Below are positions 1-13,591 of a DNA stretch of 64,000 bases, piece by piece. The stretch is from Ailanthus altissimus (taxonomy: Eukaryota; Streptophyta; Magnoliopsida; Sapindales; Simaroubaceae). Made by a program: the position numbers and the translations under genes. Below the pieces are notes generated by a model. It searched no databases. It saw only the letters and a list, made by a program, of their open reading frames with translations, and was not told where the DNA came from. The stretch covers positions 18,650,501 through 18,714,500 of the forward strand of contig OX327710.1 of assembly GCA_946807835.1 (NCBI GenBank), written 5' to 3'. Every line of letters starts with the position of its first letter. The first letter of the stretch is position 1.

Positions 1-3000
1 AGAGAGTATCATACATTAATTCGATCTGACACCCAGAAGTTGGACAGCCCATAATGCTTTTCAGAAAGGCCACCGAGAACAAAGGTCCGAGCTGCTTACC
101 TAGCATTGTCTGCTGTTTCGGCCCATATTGTACTCAGCTGGCATGATTCAACAGATGAAGGAAATTTTAAGCATCAGCTTAGGCAAGTTTCCAGAATGAA
201 TGATGATTCTAAATTTACAAAGCACCTAGCCCTATAAACATAAGCCGGCAGAATTACATCTGAAGCACTACCAAAACATCATAGGAAAGATATGCCACTG
301 CCCCTACAAACCAATTGGCACATTACCAGGAAAGAGGCAAGGATGTGGCAAAGTTTTTCTCACCTGACCCTCACCATACCACAGCTCATCAGCTGCACGT
401 GGTGCTATTTGAACGGTGATATGATCCAGCAAGGATTGCCGACTGCAATACCAAGAAATAACTAAGGTCTAAGAGGATTCACAACCAAAATGATTTCACA
501 TGCAGCAATGATAAACAACTAATCCGCCAAAGGAAGCTGAATTACTAACAACAAGAGCTCAATTTCTGAGAAAAGATCTTTTCAACATTATGCACTGCAG
601 ATCTGACCATAGTAATAAGATATTGTCCCTCTTTTTTTGTTCTTGATAGAGTTTACAACTTTCAGAAATATGAAGAAACAAAGGGTTTAAGTAGGATATA
701 CCTTAGCAGTCCCTCCTTAAATCTCAAATGGTCCATTTTTAACCGAACATGGCCCAACTCCCTACCAGCTCTAGGAGCAATCGTTACCTGCCCAAAAGCA
801 ATAAAGCATAACTGCTTTCTGTACTTGTGAACGACAAAAATGCATATTTTGGATTATAAAAATTTAAGTCATGGACTACAATATTCCAGAGAGATATAAA
901 GGGAAATAATCTCAACTGAAAGATATTTAAAAAGAAATTCTATCTCTGGGATGATAAAAGACATGCAAAGAAAGAGTGGATGGCACAGTAGAAACAGATC
1001 ATTCTCATGTCCCAGATCATTCTCGTGTCCTCTCTTCCTCGTGATAAATAAAACCCAAAAGAAAACCAGCCTCGAAGCCACAAAATGCATTGCAGCTATC
1101 TCTGGACAGAAATCTTCAAAGAGCAGCAATGTCACAAAGTAGAATGCACCACAGGTCCAGAATATCAGGCAAAAATGTGTGGCAGTAATGATAGGAACTT
1201 AAAATTCTTCTTGTTGACTTTATATTATAAGAAAACTAGATTATCTTTCATCACCCTCAAGCAAAAACAACATTTTTGTTTTTTGCTAGATTATCCAAAA
1301 ATTCTAGCACAAATACTTTCTCCATAATGCTCTAAAAACCAGCATCTGAAATAAGTTATATTTATCAAATGATATCATGAGAAATTAATGATGCTGAGAT
1401 GCATCTAGAACCACACCTTGAAAGGTTTAATTGGTAAGCTTGTACTTGTACAGATCGAATGTTTAAAACTTAACACAAATTTGACATGGTTACGGAACAA
1501 GATGAAGAACATTGTGAATTGTTCTAGCAAGACTTGCATGATGGTGTATGCAAGGAAATAAAACAAGTAATAGATAAAAACAGGGCAAAGACCATACAAA
1601 CTCAATATTTTTAAGGTCAGGAAAGTTCACAGCTACAACAGCCATTGCTGCTTCATTGATGGCTACTTGTCTCCGTGTCTTGGGGCTCCTTTCCTTTCTA
1701 TCTAGCATTCCCCTCTCTTCTATTTGTGCAGCTTGTAGTAAGTCGTCTGTTGTAATCTACAAAATTGAAAATGCATCTTTCTGAAGTAGTTGAACAAGTT
1801 TAACACCAAAATTCCTTCATGTTTTTCACAAATTTATAGTAATACAGAAGAGTTAACAAAAAGTTACAATGTCCAAAAGAGTAACTATTACCTCAGTCCT
1901 TCCATTGCGCATCATGTTAATGGCAGCAACTTCAACTATATTTGCTAGTTCAGCACCAACCATTCCATCAGTCATACTAGCAACAGCCAGATAGTCCACA
2001 TCCTCAGCCATTGGCTTCTTACGAGCGTGGACCTATGACAAGGAATTGTGAGAAATAAGAAAAAGAAGAATTGGTAATCAAAAACAAATAATAATAAAAG
2101 ATGTAATGTCATATAAGTGATACCAAACATCAGTATTTATTACAAAATGAAAGTACAAATAATTACCTGCAGAATTTCCATGCGACCTATAAGACCCTGT
2201 TTAGGGATGTAAATTTTACGGTCAAACCATCCAGGTCTCATGAGGGCTGGATCTAGAATGTCAGATCTATTCGTGGAAGCTATAGTGATCACATTCCCCC
2301 TTCCTTCAAACCCATCCAAGCAGACAAGAAGCTATAGTACATCAACAATGTTGAAAACAAATTTATAGAGGCTTAGACACTAAAATAAGGAAAAACAGTA
2401 CAATTTAACTTGAAGGAAATTATTGTCTCAACCAACCTGATTAAGAGTAGCATCACGTTCTTGTCTACCAAAACCCTTAATTAAACCACGCTCCCTTCCA
2501 ACAGCATCCAATTCGTCAATAAACACAACAGATGGGGCCTATGCAGACAAACATCAAACAACAAGATGTTAAAATATAGCATCAAATGAGAAGATGTAAG
2601 AATATAGGGAAAAAACAAGAGGTAGAAGCAGAAAAAAAAAATTTATATATGAGAAAGGCATGGCACTCTAAAATGAGATATATGCTTGAAAGCATCAAAT
2701 AACTGGCAATTGAAACTTTTATGATGGACTTCAACTATTCAAATTCAGGACAACTTAGAGGCGAAAAGAAACCATCCATATAGAACCAATTCAATTGGGA
2801 AAAAAAAAAGCTGAAAACACACTAAGACAGCCCTTACATTATCCCTGGCCTCCTGGTAAAGTGATCGGACACTAGAAGTCCCAACTCCAACATATATTTC
2901 CACAAACTGAGTGGCCGAAATGGAGAAGAAATTGACACCTGCCTCACCTGCTACAGCTTTTTCCAGTAGTGTCTTCCCCACACCCGGAGGACCGCAGAGA

Positions 3001-4567
3001 AGTATGCCACCTGATAAAGAATAGCAAGTGAATAAAGGGTTGGTCAATAACAAATTTAAAACACTGAAAGGCTATCCTATTCAGGCCTTGACACCAATTA
3101 AGCAGATATGAAAACACGGAAGAACCACCAATATTCCCTTCAAGCATGATTTGCCAGTAATTTAGTAGCAGATATTCAAACAGCAGAATAACTTATCAGG
3201 GTTGCATGATCTCACCTGGTATTCTCACTCCTCTCCTCCGATACATCTCCCCATGAGTGAAAAACTTGACAATCTCCTCGAGCTCGAGACGTATCTTCCC
3301 TAGCCCTGCAACATCTGAGAATTTGACATCCACACCTCTCCAAATACTGTGGCAGCCTCTTACCATGTGCACGGCGCACACGCGCACCTGACTTCATGAA
3401 CTGCATAGCCATTTTTAAATATGGATTATCCTCCCCTTTCCCTTGCTCACTCTCATCAACATCGTCTTCAACCTCAATCCCTTGCAACTCCCTCTCCAAC
3501 TCTCTCATTTTCTTCCTCTCTTCTGCCTCCGCCTTTTCAATCTTCAACCTGTCTTCAGAATCCTTTTTCTGCCTCCTATAATTAAGCACAACTGTCCGAT
3601 AAAAGATATAAAAGAACACCAATCCCAGAGCAGTTGCCACGTTTGAATCTTGTGCCAAATTTGCCCACACATCTGTCATGTACTGATAAGTTTCCCTTGA
3701 ATCTTGCAATGACTCCTCATACTTCTTCTTCCTAATCTCCCTTCTCCTTCTCTTCTCCTCCTCTTTCTTTTGTGCTTTCATTGCCTTCTAAATCATTTCC
3801 CTCTCTTCCCCCATTCTCTCCAATTCCATCTTCCTCTGCCTCTTAAATTCTTCTCTTGTTCTCCTAAACTCTGCAACCTTTTTCGATTCTTTCTTAGGCT
3901 TAAAAATTGACAACATGGATTCAGGCACTCTCCATAAAAACCCCAAATACAGGCTAGGCACCTCCGGTCTCTTATGCGGAGGTGTATATGCATTAACACA
4001 CAAAAAATCAATCTTTAATTCATCCCAAGACTCCCAAAACTTCTTACTACTATCCAACGATGGTAAAACAGTTCTTAACACACTAGAATCCTCCAAAACT
4101 ACCAAAACAGGTTCTGCTTTCTGCCTTAAACTACCAGTGGGTGACTTAATAACATGTTTAAGCTTACCATCATTTTTCAAACTCAAAATTTCAGTATATG
4201 CAATCCTACTTGACACAATAGGCAAGTCTTTTGACCATTTTTTCAGCTGCTCTGGTGTTAATGCTTCTTGGCTTTTTATCTGTCCTTTTTTCTTTTTATC
4301 TGAGATCACGGTTGTAGCAGCAAAAGAAGGTTTTTGCGCAAGCGAAGCGGAGATTATAGTGAGAGTGATAGGTATTGTTAAAAGATTCAAATGGTTTTGC
4401 TTTGATTTATGGTTTTTATCTTCATTTTCAGGATTAAAGGTTTGATTTTTACAAGAAAATTGAGGATAAAATTGAAACTTTTGCGGGTTTCTAAGGTTTC
4501 TAGCTTTGGGTTTTGTGAGAAGAATATCAAATGATAGTGAAGAACCAAAAGAGAAGTTACAAGCCAT
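1..4567 (-). pseudogene. FTSHI2: FTSHI2 (EMB2083)-like plastid FtsH pseudoprotease, pseudogene, C-terminus beyond window
   Basis: Intron-containing copy of plastid FTSHI2, a membrane AAA+ ATPase of the FtsH family that lacks the zinc-protease site. In Arabidopsis it is embryo-essential. Exons, minus strand: 4567-3216, 3010-2838, 2538-2437, 2331-2167, 2032-1892, 1756-1598, 787-702, 442-364, 137-15; all have AG/GT borders. Visible are a plastid-type N-terminus, basic coiled coils, a membrane segment (VATALGLVFFYIFY), Walker A GPPGVGKT, Walker [10 protein letters not shown], and INEAA where active proteases have HEXXH. Disablements are TAG at 3790-3788 (in the MI*KAMKAQKK context), a 2-bp loss in a GA run near 3336-3341 that shifts YLERGVDV out of frame, and TAA at 98-96 inside NAR*AARTF. 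Conserved AAA positions are also changed ([21 protein letters not shown]). Retained introns argue against a processed copy. Assembly error could explain one break but hardly all of them. Confidence 0.88.
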
Positions 4568-6163
4568 GAAAATACAAATACTCTTTAACTTAACAAAAAT
4601 GTGAAATATATATATATATATGTATGTTCTATGAGATGATTAAAGGGCATAAAGTGAAGATAAAGACTTACATTGTGAAATGAGAGCGGGGGAGTGAGTA
4701 AACGAGAAAAGTGGGCTTTGTTTGAATTGACGTCGAATTGGAGTTCCGAAGTTCTTGCGTTTCTGTTAACGCTTGGAGATGGAAGGAGACGCAGCTAGAC
4801 GCACCGTTTCGATCGTATCAAATTAGAATGGTTTTTAAGCGTTAGTTTAGGCCCAACTTCCTACAATTTAAGGCCCAGTTCTTCATCCTTTCAAAAAGAA
4901 TAAAACCCAGTTTTTAGTGTTTCACAAACTAAATTCAACTTTTTCTGCTACAAAAAAGAAAAGATAAGTTGAACCCCGTACTTGACAGGAAATAAAACTC
5001 AGTTTTTAGTTTTTTCTTTTTATATCGGAGGAGGGAGGAATCCAACCTAACAGTTGTTGAGGTCAGCTGATGAGACCTTTGAGATGTAGATAAAGCATTT
5101 TTCTTTTTCTACATAGAGGGAGGAAAGAGACATTTGAGATGTAGATATAGATTTTTATGTTTTGATTTCGATATTAGAGGAGGAGAAAATTGAACTTAAG
5201 ACCTATAATTACTAATTACTGTACTATTTTAATTGCAAACTTATTAATTACTGTACTATTTTAAGCAAACGACGTAGATATAGAGTATCTTATGAAAAGT
5301 TAATGTTGAATTAGTGATATTGGCCCATGCTCAAGATTTTTTTAAGGGTAGATCTGGAAATATTATGTAGAAAATACTTTTTCTTTGAAAGGTTTCCTAT
5401 ATGATTCTCTAATTTATCTCATCCCGTTAATGGGGTTAAACTAGAGTATTCAACACATATCAGTTTGTAATTGATACCATTCAGCAAAATCAGAGTGCTG
5501 CTGGGCTTCAACTTTAAGGGCCTCCAGTGAAAACTTCAATCCTGCGAGCTAAAACAAAGCTTCTTGTTATTTTACCTTGTGCTGCAAAACAGGGTTTAGT
5601 TTTTAGCAGATTTCCCGGTTGCAAAATAGGTCATTTTTTCCCCCCTTTTAAAAATGCAAAAGAGATCTTGAAAATGAACAAGCGTAGTCAATTTGTCATC
5701 TTCAAGGTCAAATCAAGCACATTTTTCTGGTTTCTTTCGCCTGGAGAATGATAATCTTTTGCAATTATAGTATTTTCCCTCGAAGTACTGCCAGAAATCA
5801 TGATTAAGCAACAAATGCCAATAAGAATATGCCAGCTTCTGATGAAAATTAATGAGGAAACAATGACCATTCAGGTTCAGTAATCAAACACTAAAAGAAT
5901 GATTACACTAGAACTCCATTGTCATCAAATGCCACACTAATCTTCTTGAGTTCGATAAGTTGGTCATCACAAGATGAACATCATACATTACTATTACAGA
6001 ACATAGGATTCATATTGTTCTCTACAAAGGGCACCCTGTGCTCTCAAAATTCCATACTTGAAAACAGTGATATGAATATCTAATGCATGCACATATACTA
6101 ATTCCAGAGTCATATACTAAGAGGCTACATATTATCAAGTATACTAGAGTCGGCTTGGAGAGT
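4568..6163. other. Intergenic: FTSHI2 upstream region and CASPL 3' flank
   Basis: No gene is supported. It starts with a short TA run (4605-4622) and the presumed promoter of the FTSHI2 copy. At about 5000-5170 is an imperfect internal duplication, each copy holding TTTGAGATGTAGATA, followed by a B-box-like short repeat (5160-5200). The rest, up to the CASPL stop codon, is probably 3' UTR and spacer. Small open frames here look random. Confidence 0.5.
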
Positions 6164-8423
6164 TCAGCACTTAGTAATCCAAATTACATCTAGAAGAGCA
6201 GATGCAGTAAGCAGGAGGCAACCAACGAGAGTAAATGTTATTGAGACAGCAACGTGGTCACAGAAGCTAGGCACGGCCTTGCACAAGTTTGGCAGAACTG
6301 TATGTTTAATTCCCGTACGATTCAGGTTGGTTACCCCAGCTGCAGCTGACCCAGCACTCATCATCGCGTATGCAAAAATCTGCAAATTGAACATTAGTTG
6401 GGCCATTTCGTGAGTAGCATTAGGTGAATGCATACTAAATTATATACAAAAGTATCTTTCCCAATTTCTTTGGGAGGAATGGTAGAGCTAAACGGCAAAG
6501 GGTGAAGATATGGGTGCACGTCCTAAGGAAACCTTTTGGACAAGAATCTGATGAAATCGGCCATTTTTAATAAGTCAATACATTCATAACAGGATCCTTT
6601 ATCCTCCTAATCGTATCAGTACATACTGAACATGCAAGTCACTGAACAGAAATGTAGGATATGATCATACTAAATGCAATACCCCATTACCTGATCCATT
6701 GCAAATATAAGCCAAGCTTGTTTTCTTGAGGAAATCACTGGAGCTTTTGTCAGCAGCCTTGCTCCATTAAGAAGCAACTGCAGCAAGGAGTGAGCAGCAG
6801 CAGCTGCAGTAACTCCAACCAGATACCTGCTCAGCACAAAACCAGACTTTATACAACTTGATCGTTCAAATCACCACTTCCAAGCTTTGTTATGCCATGA
6901 GATTTGTAAACTGAAAATATACAACTGTTTTTTATACTTCCTGATACAAGAATCCTCATTAAATGTGCTATATGTAATCAGTCATGGGGACTTAGGCTGA
7001 AATGAGACCGACATACACTGTCCAATTTACATCTAGTGATTATAAGGAAAGCATCACAAGTCAAACCAACGTTACATTAAGTTTAAGCCCATAATTGGGC
7101 ACTTACAATTTCGCCCAAATTATGGGCCTAAAAGATTTTTTTTTTTGTTCTTCTCCAAAATACTGATTCCAAATGCATTTTCACTATTTTTGTCTTTGAA
7201 AAACTGCTTTTGAACCATGTTAACATGCAAGTTCTCAAATCTTGAAAAACTAAAAAAAAAATTGGTTTCCGTTTTCTTTTAACTTAACACAAATTTTTAA
7301 AAACAACATTGCCAAACTTCACTAGACAAAAACCCAAATTTTCCATGGCTAGTAATGAAGCAGAAACTGAGAGGCAATTGCACAAGCACAAGCATCCACA
7401 GAAGTCAGCTAACACACCCAAAAAGAATTTTAAAAAATGGTTCACGGGTCTGATTCTGTTCCTTCATATGCAATAAAACTACAGAAAAAGAGAACACTAA
7501 GCTTTGTTGCTACTCAAGAAGCACCAAACCCCAAGAGCAATTTCGGCAATTCAAAGTTAAGTGGATTAATGGACTACTCATAACATGACAAACAAACTTA
7601 GACAAGACCCCGCTTTCCCCAGCCAATTTGGGATAGAACCCATCAACATTAAAGCATATTCAAAAAAGCCAGTGAAATATTAATCATTGGATTATAAAAG
7701 TCCATTATGTTCTGTTGGTCGGCAAGAAAATCTAAGAAACACGAACGAATTTCTAGACAAAAATTCCACTCTATACTGTCCGAGGAGTCTCAACACAAGA
7801 ATCAAATTTTGATTTTGCTCTTCTTTTTTTGACTTTTCTATGACGAACAAACAGATAATCTTGCTTTCCTTTAATGAGAAACTCTGGCAAATGACAAAAT
7901 TATGAAAAAAATGAACCCCAAAAAGTTTTACTTGTTTTCCTTCACTTTCTCAGAAACCAAACAACAGAAGCATTAGTTAACAAGATAAACAGTAAAAGCA
8001 ATGCCAAGGACTAAGGAAAAGCTTAAACAAAGTTCCATTTTGTCCTTCATTTCCTTCACTTTCTCATCAACCAAACAAAGAATCAAACTCAACCTCGTAA
8101 ACAAAACGAAGAAAAATTACAAACACTTACTCAAAAGCATATGAGTAAGACCACTTGGAATGAACAGCAAGCTGAAACCCGTAAATAGAAACAACCCCAT
8201 TCTGACGACCTGTAACCATGAACGACATGGCCATTACTGATGCTATCAAGCTCAGCAGCCTTAATATCACCCGCAACAACTCCTCTCTCCGGCTCACAAC
8301 TCTCCCCCCAGCTGCCGCGTGATGGGTGACACCACTCCTCAATGTGTCCTCGGTACTCTGATCAACCGCAGCTGCCACCTTAGCCTCCGGTGCTGCTTTC
8401 TGGCCGTTCATCATCATCGACAT
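6164..8423 (-). CDS. CASP-like membrane protein (MARVEL/CASPL family, CASPL3A-like), 3 exons
   Basis: Four-helix plasma-membrane protein of the Casparian-strip-membrane-domain-like family (old name UPF0497). Such proteins act as membrane scaffolds; the role of this one is unknown. Exons, minus strand: 8423-8131, 6826-6691, 6379-6164, with proper GT/AG borders and phases, giving 645 nt and 214 residues. After a polar N-terminus of about 55 residues come helix 1 ([17 protein letters not shown]), a loop with [20 protein letters not shown], helix 2 ([16 protein letters not shown]), helix 3 ([20 protein letters not shown]) and helix 4 ([19 protein letters not shown]). The loop motif suggests group 3A, from memory. 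Clustered Met codons (8423, 8417, 8414, 8411) leave the exact start open. A CT/GA-rich leader (about 8445-8466) precedes it. It lies between the FTSHI2 copy and NUP35. Confidence 0.88.
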
Positions 8424-11400
8424 AGATACAACGAATAACAACACTCTCTACCTCTCTCTCTCTCTAAGTGTTGCTGCTGTGCAGCTGTTGTTTCGAGTTT
8501 TGTGAATATATATACAGTGTCTCTAAGCTTCTTGAACACTGTTTTTGCATTAATGATTCATTTATTAAATCAGACGTAGAACAAGATGCTCATTTTGGAC
8601 CGGCATTTTCTACAATCCACGCTCCCATGTGTCACACATACAAGCACTGCTGTGTGTGTCACATTGTAATATGATAACTCTATTTTTGGAAAAAAAAAAA
8701 TTAGGTGAAATAAAATAATAAATATATCATGTCAGTTTTTGTCCGAACAATAAAATTTTATTATATATGTATTTAGTTTAACAACGATTTCAGATTTTTA
8801 ATATGAAAATATTTATTTGATATATCTTAAATTAGATTAGAACTATCACGTGTCGTGAATAAAGTATTCTCTTTAATAAATAGAAATACATGACTAATTA
8901 TAACATAATTAATATGATAAATGTATTAAAATATTTTTTGAAATTTAATAAATTAAAATTAAAATATTTATAATTTTACCTTTGAATTGGTAAATTATTT
9001 TTTTAACGACCCAAATCTTAAGTAGAACTTATTTTTGCAAAAGGTGGTTATTAAAGAGAGTATGTTGGATGATGTTTTAAAAGCAATATTCATGCACTAT
9101 ACTAATTAATCACTAATGACGATTTTTCATATCATAGAAGACCCTAAAATGGAAATAAGAAATAAAAAAAAGTGTGTATTTAATTTTTTTTAAATATTAT
9201 TTACTATTTTTTTCAAACGTAATATTAAACACTTTAAAAATTTTTAAAAGAAGTCATGCCTTGGAGTTGTATAATTCTTCTCTAGAGAGATAATAAATTC
9301 TAGCATATTTTATTATAATTATTTTATGTAAAATTTTAATAATCTATTTAATTCTTATATCAATAATTTTAAAATATAATATTAACAAACTTATTTAATG
9401 ATATTACATCTATTAATTTTTTCAACCAAAAAAAAGGGCATGCCCACACTTACACAAAAATATTGCAATATTTTTTATTTTAATTTTGATATTTTTAATT
9501 AATTAATTTATCAACTATTAAAATTATTTATTATATTATTTATTATTTAATATATAACTTAAAATTATATTATATAATTCTAATAAATAAACTACGTATA
9601 TTCTTATATAATAAATTTCACTGTTATATATATTTAATAAATTTACAATTTTTATAATATATTTAATAAATTATAATTTTTATAACTATAAAATACTATT
9701 ACGTGTCTTAAAAGTTTCAATAACCAGATGAATTATATATATATATATATTAGTGTTAAACTTAAGAACGCTATTATTTACTTCTTCTGCAAAACCGTCG
9801 AAATAGGAAACCAGTTAATGGGACAAAGAATTTCACTTCGTCCAAGAGAAGGAAAAGCCAATAGAAAGTCGTGTCAGTGTCACCAGTGGTTTCAGAATTT
9901 TGACCAATATGAACCCAATAAATAATATATTCAAAGGGACGCGTGTCCTCAAGTAAGAGGCCTTGAGTTTGTATATCTGTCACTCTCTTTTCTCTATCTA
10001 CAATACCCCACTTCTGATTTTGCCACGTAATGAGGGCCCAACTGAAATCTGGGCTCGGGTGCTGATGTGTCAAGATCAGAACGGGATTCCTGCACCAATT
10101 CTGTACTGAGTAATCACTTTCAATCCAGCCAATCTCTCATTACTCGTATTGTCATACAAGTTTGGAGTAGTTGTATGATCAGGTAAAATCTTTTAATGGA
10201 AATTTATTATTTTAGCTAAGAGTAAGCAACTCGTAGCTCCAATACAGGGGAAGAGTTAAATTTTTGTTGCCTTATATCACCTTCAAAATTAATGCCAATT
10301 TCAGTGTGCCTCAACTACTTTCTACAACATGTTCAATACACCAAGTACACATAATTACTACATTTTAGTTTTTACACAGCTTGAATATATCACTCTTTTA
10401 TAATAAATGAAATAAAATTGCTGATATTTGTCCGCGATCGCGAGTGTTTAATGGGTAAAATTTAATTTATTTTGATAATAAATAAAGTTTATAGACTTTA
10501 AAGCACCTCAATCATGTAAAAATCTAATATTCAACAGAAGTTCAAGGGATTACAAGAATGGCTGTGAAGATTTTTTGAAGATCATTTGAATGATTATATT
10601 ATCTTCGGTTGTAAGTTTGCCTTCCAACACCAAAAATGTCAAAAATCTTCGGATAAATGATTACAAAGTCTTCTGGATGCTTCAGGTTTATGAATAAATA
10701 CAAATGTTGTTCAACTTTCAAAGTGAGAAAAATAGAAACCAAAATTGCTTACCTAACAATTTCATAAAATTCTGATTCTGAAGATGGCTCACATCATAGA
10801 TATCAGAGCAAATTATGGGGAAAGTCCAATAGGTATTTACAAATAAAGCCGTAAGTTAGATTAAACTAAATAAGACATGTTGGGCGTTACATGCAGCATC
10901 ATTATCCATGTTAATGGGGCAGAGTTCTCGTTTCAAGTAGAGGTCACGAGGCTCTAAAATTCCTGGAATTGGGCCAATTATGTTCCACAAATTTTCCAGA
11001 GCCAAATACAAAAAGAATATAAGAAAAGTAAAAATTTTAACATTACCGTAAATGGCCACACCCAGGGTGGGTGATGACTCAAACTTGTACCATGAAGGCA
11101 ATTATTCCCATTCAATGCATGTTGTCAGCATCTGTGTATCCAAATAAGAAGGGAAAACATATTAACCGTTCACCATGGCACAGTCGGAAAGCTAAAGATC
11201 CGGCCCTCGCTTCACCAAAAGAAGGAGAAATCACATCATCATTAATTTCATTCTCAATTTGGTAGCAGTTGAACAAGAATCTCTAAGCAACGGGGCATTT
11301 GCTGTCATATAAACAAGATATGGCAAAACCACAGGATGATTTCTCAACTTTGAGGGAATGCTACATTGGAGACTTGTACAATCAATTTTAGTGACAACCA

Positions 11401-11556
11401 AGATCTATAACATTTTCCACGCCAGGGAAAATTATGATTCAAGCCAAGAAAAACATTTCTAGATACTCTCAATTAAATATTTGAATTGCCAAAGGAACAT
11501 ACATTTGATTTATAACAAGACAGCACAAATTTAGTAAGTAGTCACTACAATAGAAT
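8424..11556. other. Intergenic, AT-rich; no gene recognised
   Basis: It starts with the CT-rich leader and promoter of the CASP-like gene. Then 8690-9720 is extremely AT-rich, with TA and TTTAAA runs. A less AT-rich part at 9760-10130 has minus-strand open frames (up to 99 codons) without family resemblance. The stretch 10850-11550 is probably NUP35 3' UTR and spacer. I see no tRNA, transposon coding region or conserved domain. Confidence 0.45.
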
Positions 11557-13591
11557 TTAAATTCCAAACATCAAGTCCATGATTTTGGAAACCATTGACT
11601 TTGATGGGGAAGCAATGGCACCTCCAGATTGCCGTGCACTTGTATTTCCATTTTGAAGATAATAGGGGCGTCGAGATGCTCTCAATGAGTTCAACTCTGA
11701 GGTTCTGCTTGATGGAGGGGGCAGACTCATAAATCCTTGATTGTTAAGCCTTTCGTCCAAAGCCTGGCGTTGCATTGGATCCAACAGTTTCACACCTACA
11801 ATTAGGACTCCATTAATCTGCATCCCATTCTTGCTGAGAGCTTTCTGAGCATCAGAACGATTCTACACCAGCCAAAATGTCAAACTATCAATTACTGATC
11901 ATCACCAAATATTGCCACTGCACTCACAAGTAACCACTAGGAGAACTAGGAAAGGAGATCTGATTAAACTTTTTGGCCAACAAGGGAATTTTTAAACACT
12001 GGTGCCATACATAGGATTTATTCCACCTTTTAAAACAATAAACAACAAAATTCAATAAAGTTCAATGCCTTGCACCTTTATGATAACAGGAAGGACATTA
12101 ATAAAATAAACACTACAGCTATGCTCAGCACGCTGTAAATTTGAACTTCCTGATTATTCATGTTTTCACCTACTTGGTTTCTTTTTCATTTTTAAATCCC
12201 CACTTGGCAAACATTTTTACTGTAAGCAATACAAAGGATCATGCCATTAAGCCACATTAGATCATGGAAATGATGAAGATAGCATTGCTTAAACAGAATC
12301 ACACATTAATAGATCAAATTCCACTTATGGAAAAGAAGAAGAACCTGAAACAGAATGTGCATCCAGTTAGCATCTCTTGGACCTGGAACATGTTTCAAGA
12401 TCACCCCACACTTTTCAAATTCTCGCAAAACCAAATTGGTATCAGCTGGCGAAAATCTGAAAAGAAAATCTAGCATCATAAATACATAATTTTTACTTAG
12501 ATACTAAATGTTTACGATAATGTTACAAACTTAGTATTTAACAGTTTAAATTGCATAAACACTTAATAGCAATAGAAATATCAAGCACCCAAAAAGACAC
12601 ATGAATCATACCTTGATAACAACAATCATAGAACTCATAATCATCCAAGGGGCTGCTAATAGGGTTTTATGGATGCCAAAGGAAATGAAATCACTCAATT
12701 TGGTTCTTACTAGCATGCATAGTATCCTTTGATCAGTTTTATAATGAAATAGAAGCAAACTCATTAAAATACAAGCAAACATAATGGATTGATTCCATTC
12801 CACAGGGATCCTAATAGTCCCTTAAATATCAAAAAGTATGCTATGCCTATTTATTCAAGTCAGTTGCCCAGGCCAATTAAATATCCCAGTCAAAATTACC
12901 CCAAGAGATGATGAGCAACAGGCAATGGAGCAACATATCACAGATAAGAGGAAAAAGAACTAAAGATTAAAAGGCGATATATAAATATCACATATGCAGT
13001 TGAAAAGTTAAAACCATACCCATAAACTGTAACCCATTCTTCCTCGTTGAGGTTCCCAGCAGGTAAGCTATTCCTCTGCATCTCCGGCCTTGCAACTTCC
13101 CTCGGCGGAGGAAGTATGATCAAAGCACCAGACTGAACCACACCCTCAACGGGAGAACCCCTTCCCTTCTCTTCTTGCTCACTACTACTAGCCTTGGTTG
13201 GTGACCACCAACTCAAGCTCCCAGAACCCTGTTGATTCAGCTGCCCTCCTATCACAGAAGTGCTTGCCTCAGATTTTCCCTTTGCAGGAGTTGATGATAA
13301 GTCCCGACCAGAACTTTGCATGGGAGTTCTCAGGTCCGACTTGACTTCTGGGGATACCGGGTAATCAGGAATCCCTGACTCAGGAGAAAAATCCGAGCGG
13401 TCCTCCAATGTGTACATGGGAGGGGGTGGAAGATCTGAACCCCCAAAATTCTCACGCCATAGTGCTGACACCGCTGCTGCCTGACCTGAACTCGAGAATT
13501 TTCCTCTCCGGGAAGAAACAGGAGAGGCTAAATCTTGGAAAAACAGCGACGGCCTTCCAGATTTTGGAGTTCTATGTACTGTAGCACTCAT
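11557..13591 (-). CDS. NUP35: Nucleoporin NUP35 (MPPN/RRM-type), 3 coding exons
   Basis: Scaffold nucleoporin of the inner ring of the nuclear pore (NUP35/NUP53 in animals and yeast). Exons, minus strand: 13591-13020, 12456-12345, 11862-11557, with consistent GT/AG borders and phases; 990 nt, 329 residues, the length I recall for Arabidopsis NUP35. The protein starts MSATVHRTPKSGRPSLFFQD, followed by a Ser/Pro-rich disordered half, then the RRM-like MPPN domain (EEEWVTVYGFSPADTNLVL, VPGPRDANWMHI, and MQINGVLIVGVK). It ends in an amphipathic tail, SKSMVSKIMDLMFGI, typical of membrane-binding NUP35. A 5' UTR intron is likely (donor after 14135, acceptor before 13623). An upstream in-frame Met at 13675 lies in that intron and is rejected. 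It looks intact. Confidence 0.95.

Noticed and set aside
96..103. AATGCTAG|GTAAGC as a true splice donor instead of a stop in FTSHI2
   Set aside because: The sequence downstream continues the conserved protein (AARTFVLGGLSEKH) in the same frame, so TAA replacing TCA is simpler.
3396..3646. Plus-strand open frames opposite FTSHI2 exon 1
   Set aside because: They are antisense shadows of the FTSHI2 coding sequence; low-complexity Ser/Leu translation and no family resemblance.
3915..4445. 176-codon plus-strand frame
   Set aside because: Antisense to the FTSHI2 N-terminal exon, which is strongly supported by homology on the minus strand.
8690..9720. Origin, scaffold-attachment region or organelle insert suggested by extreme AT content
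   Set aside because: AT richness alone is not evidence; no mitochondrial or plastid genes were recognised.
9774..10073. 99-codon minus-strand frame in the CASPL-NUP35 spacer
   Set aside because: No recognisable motif, no splice partner and no conserved composition; consistent with a random open stretch.
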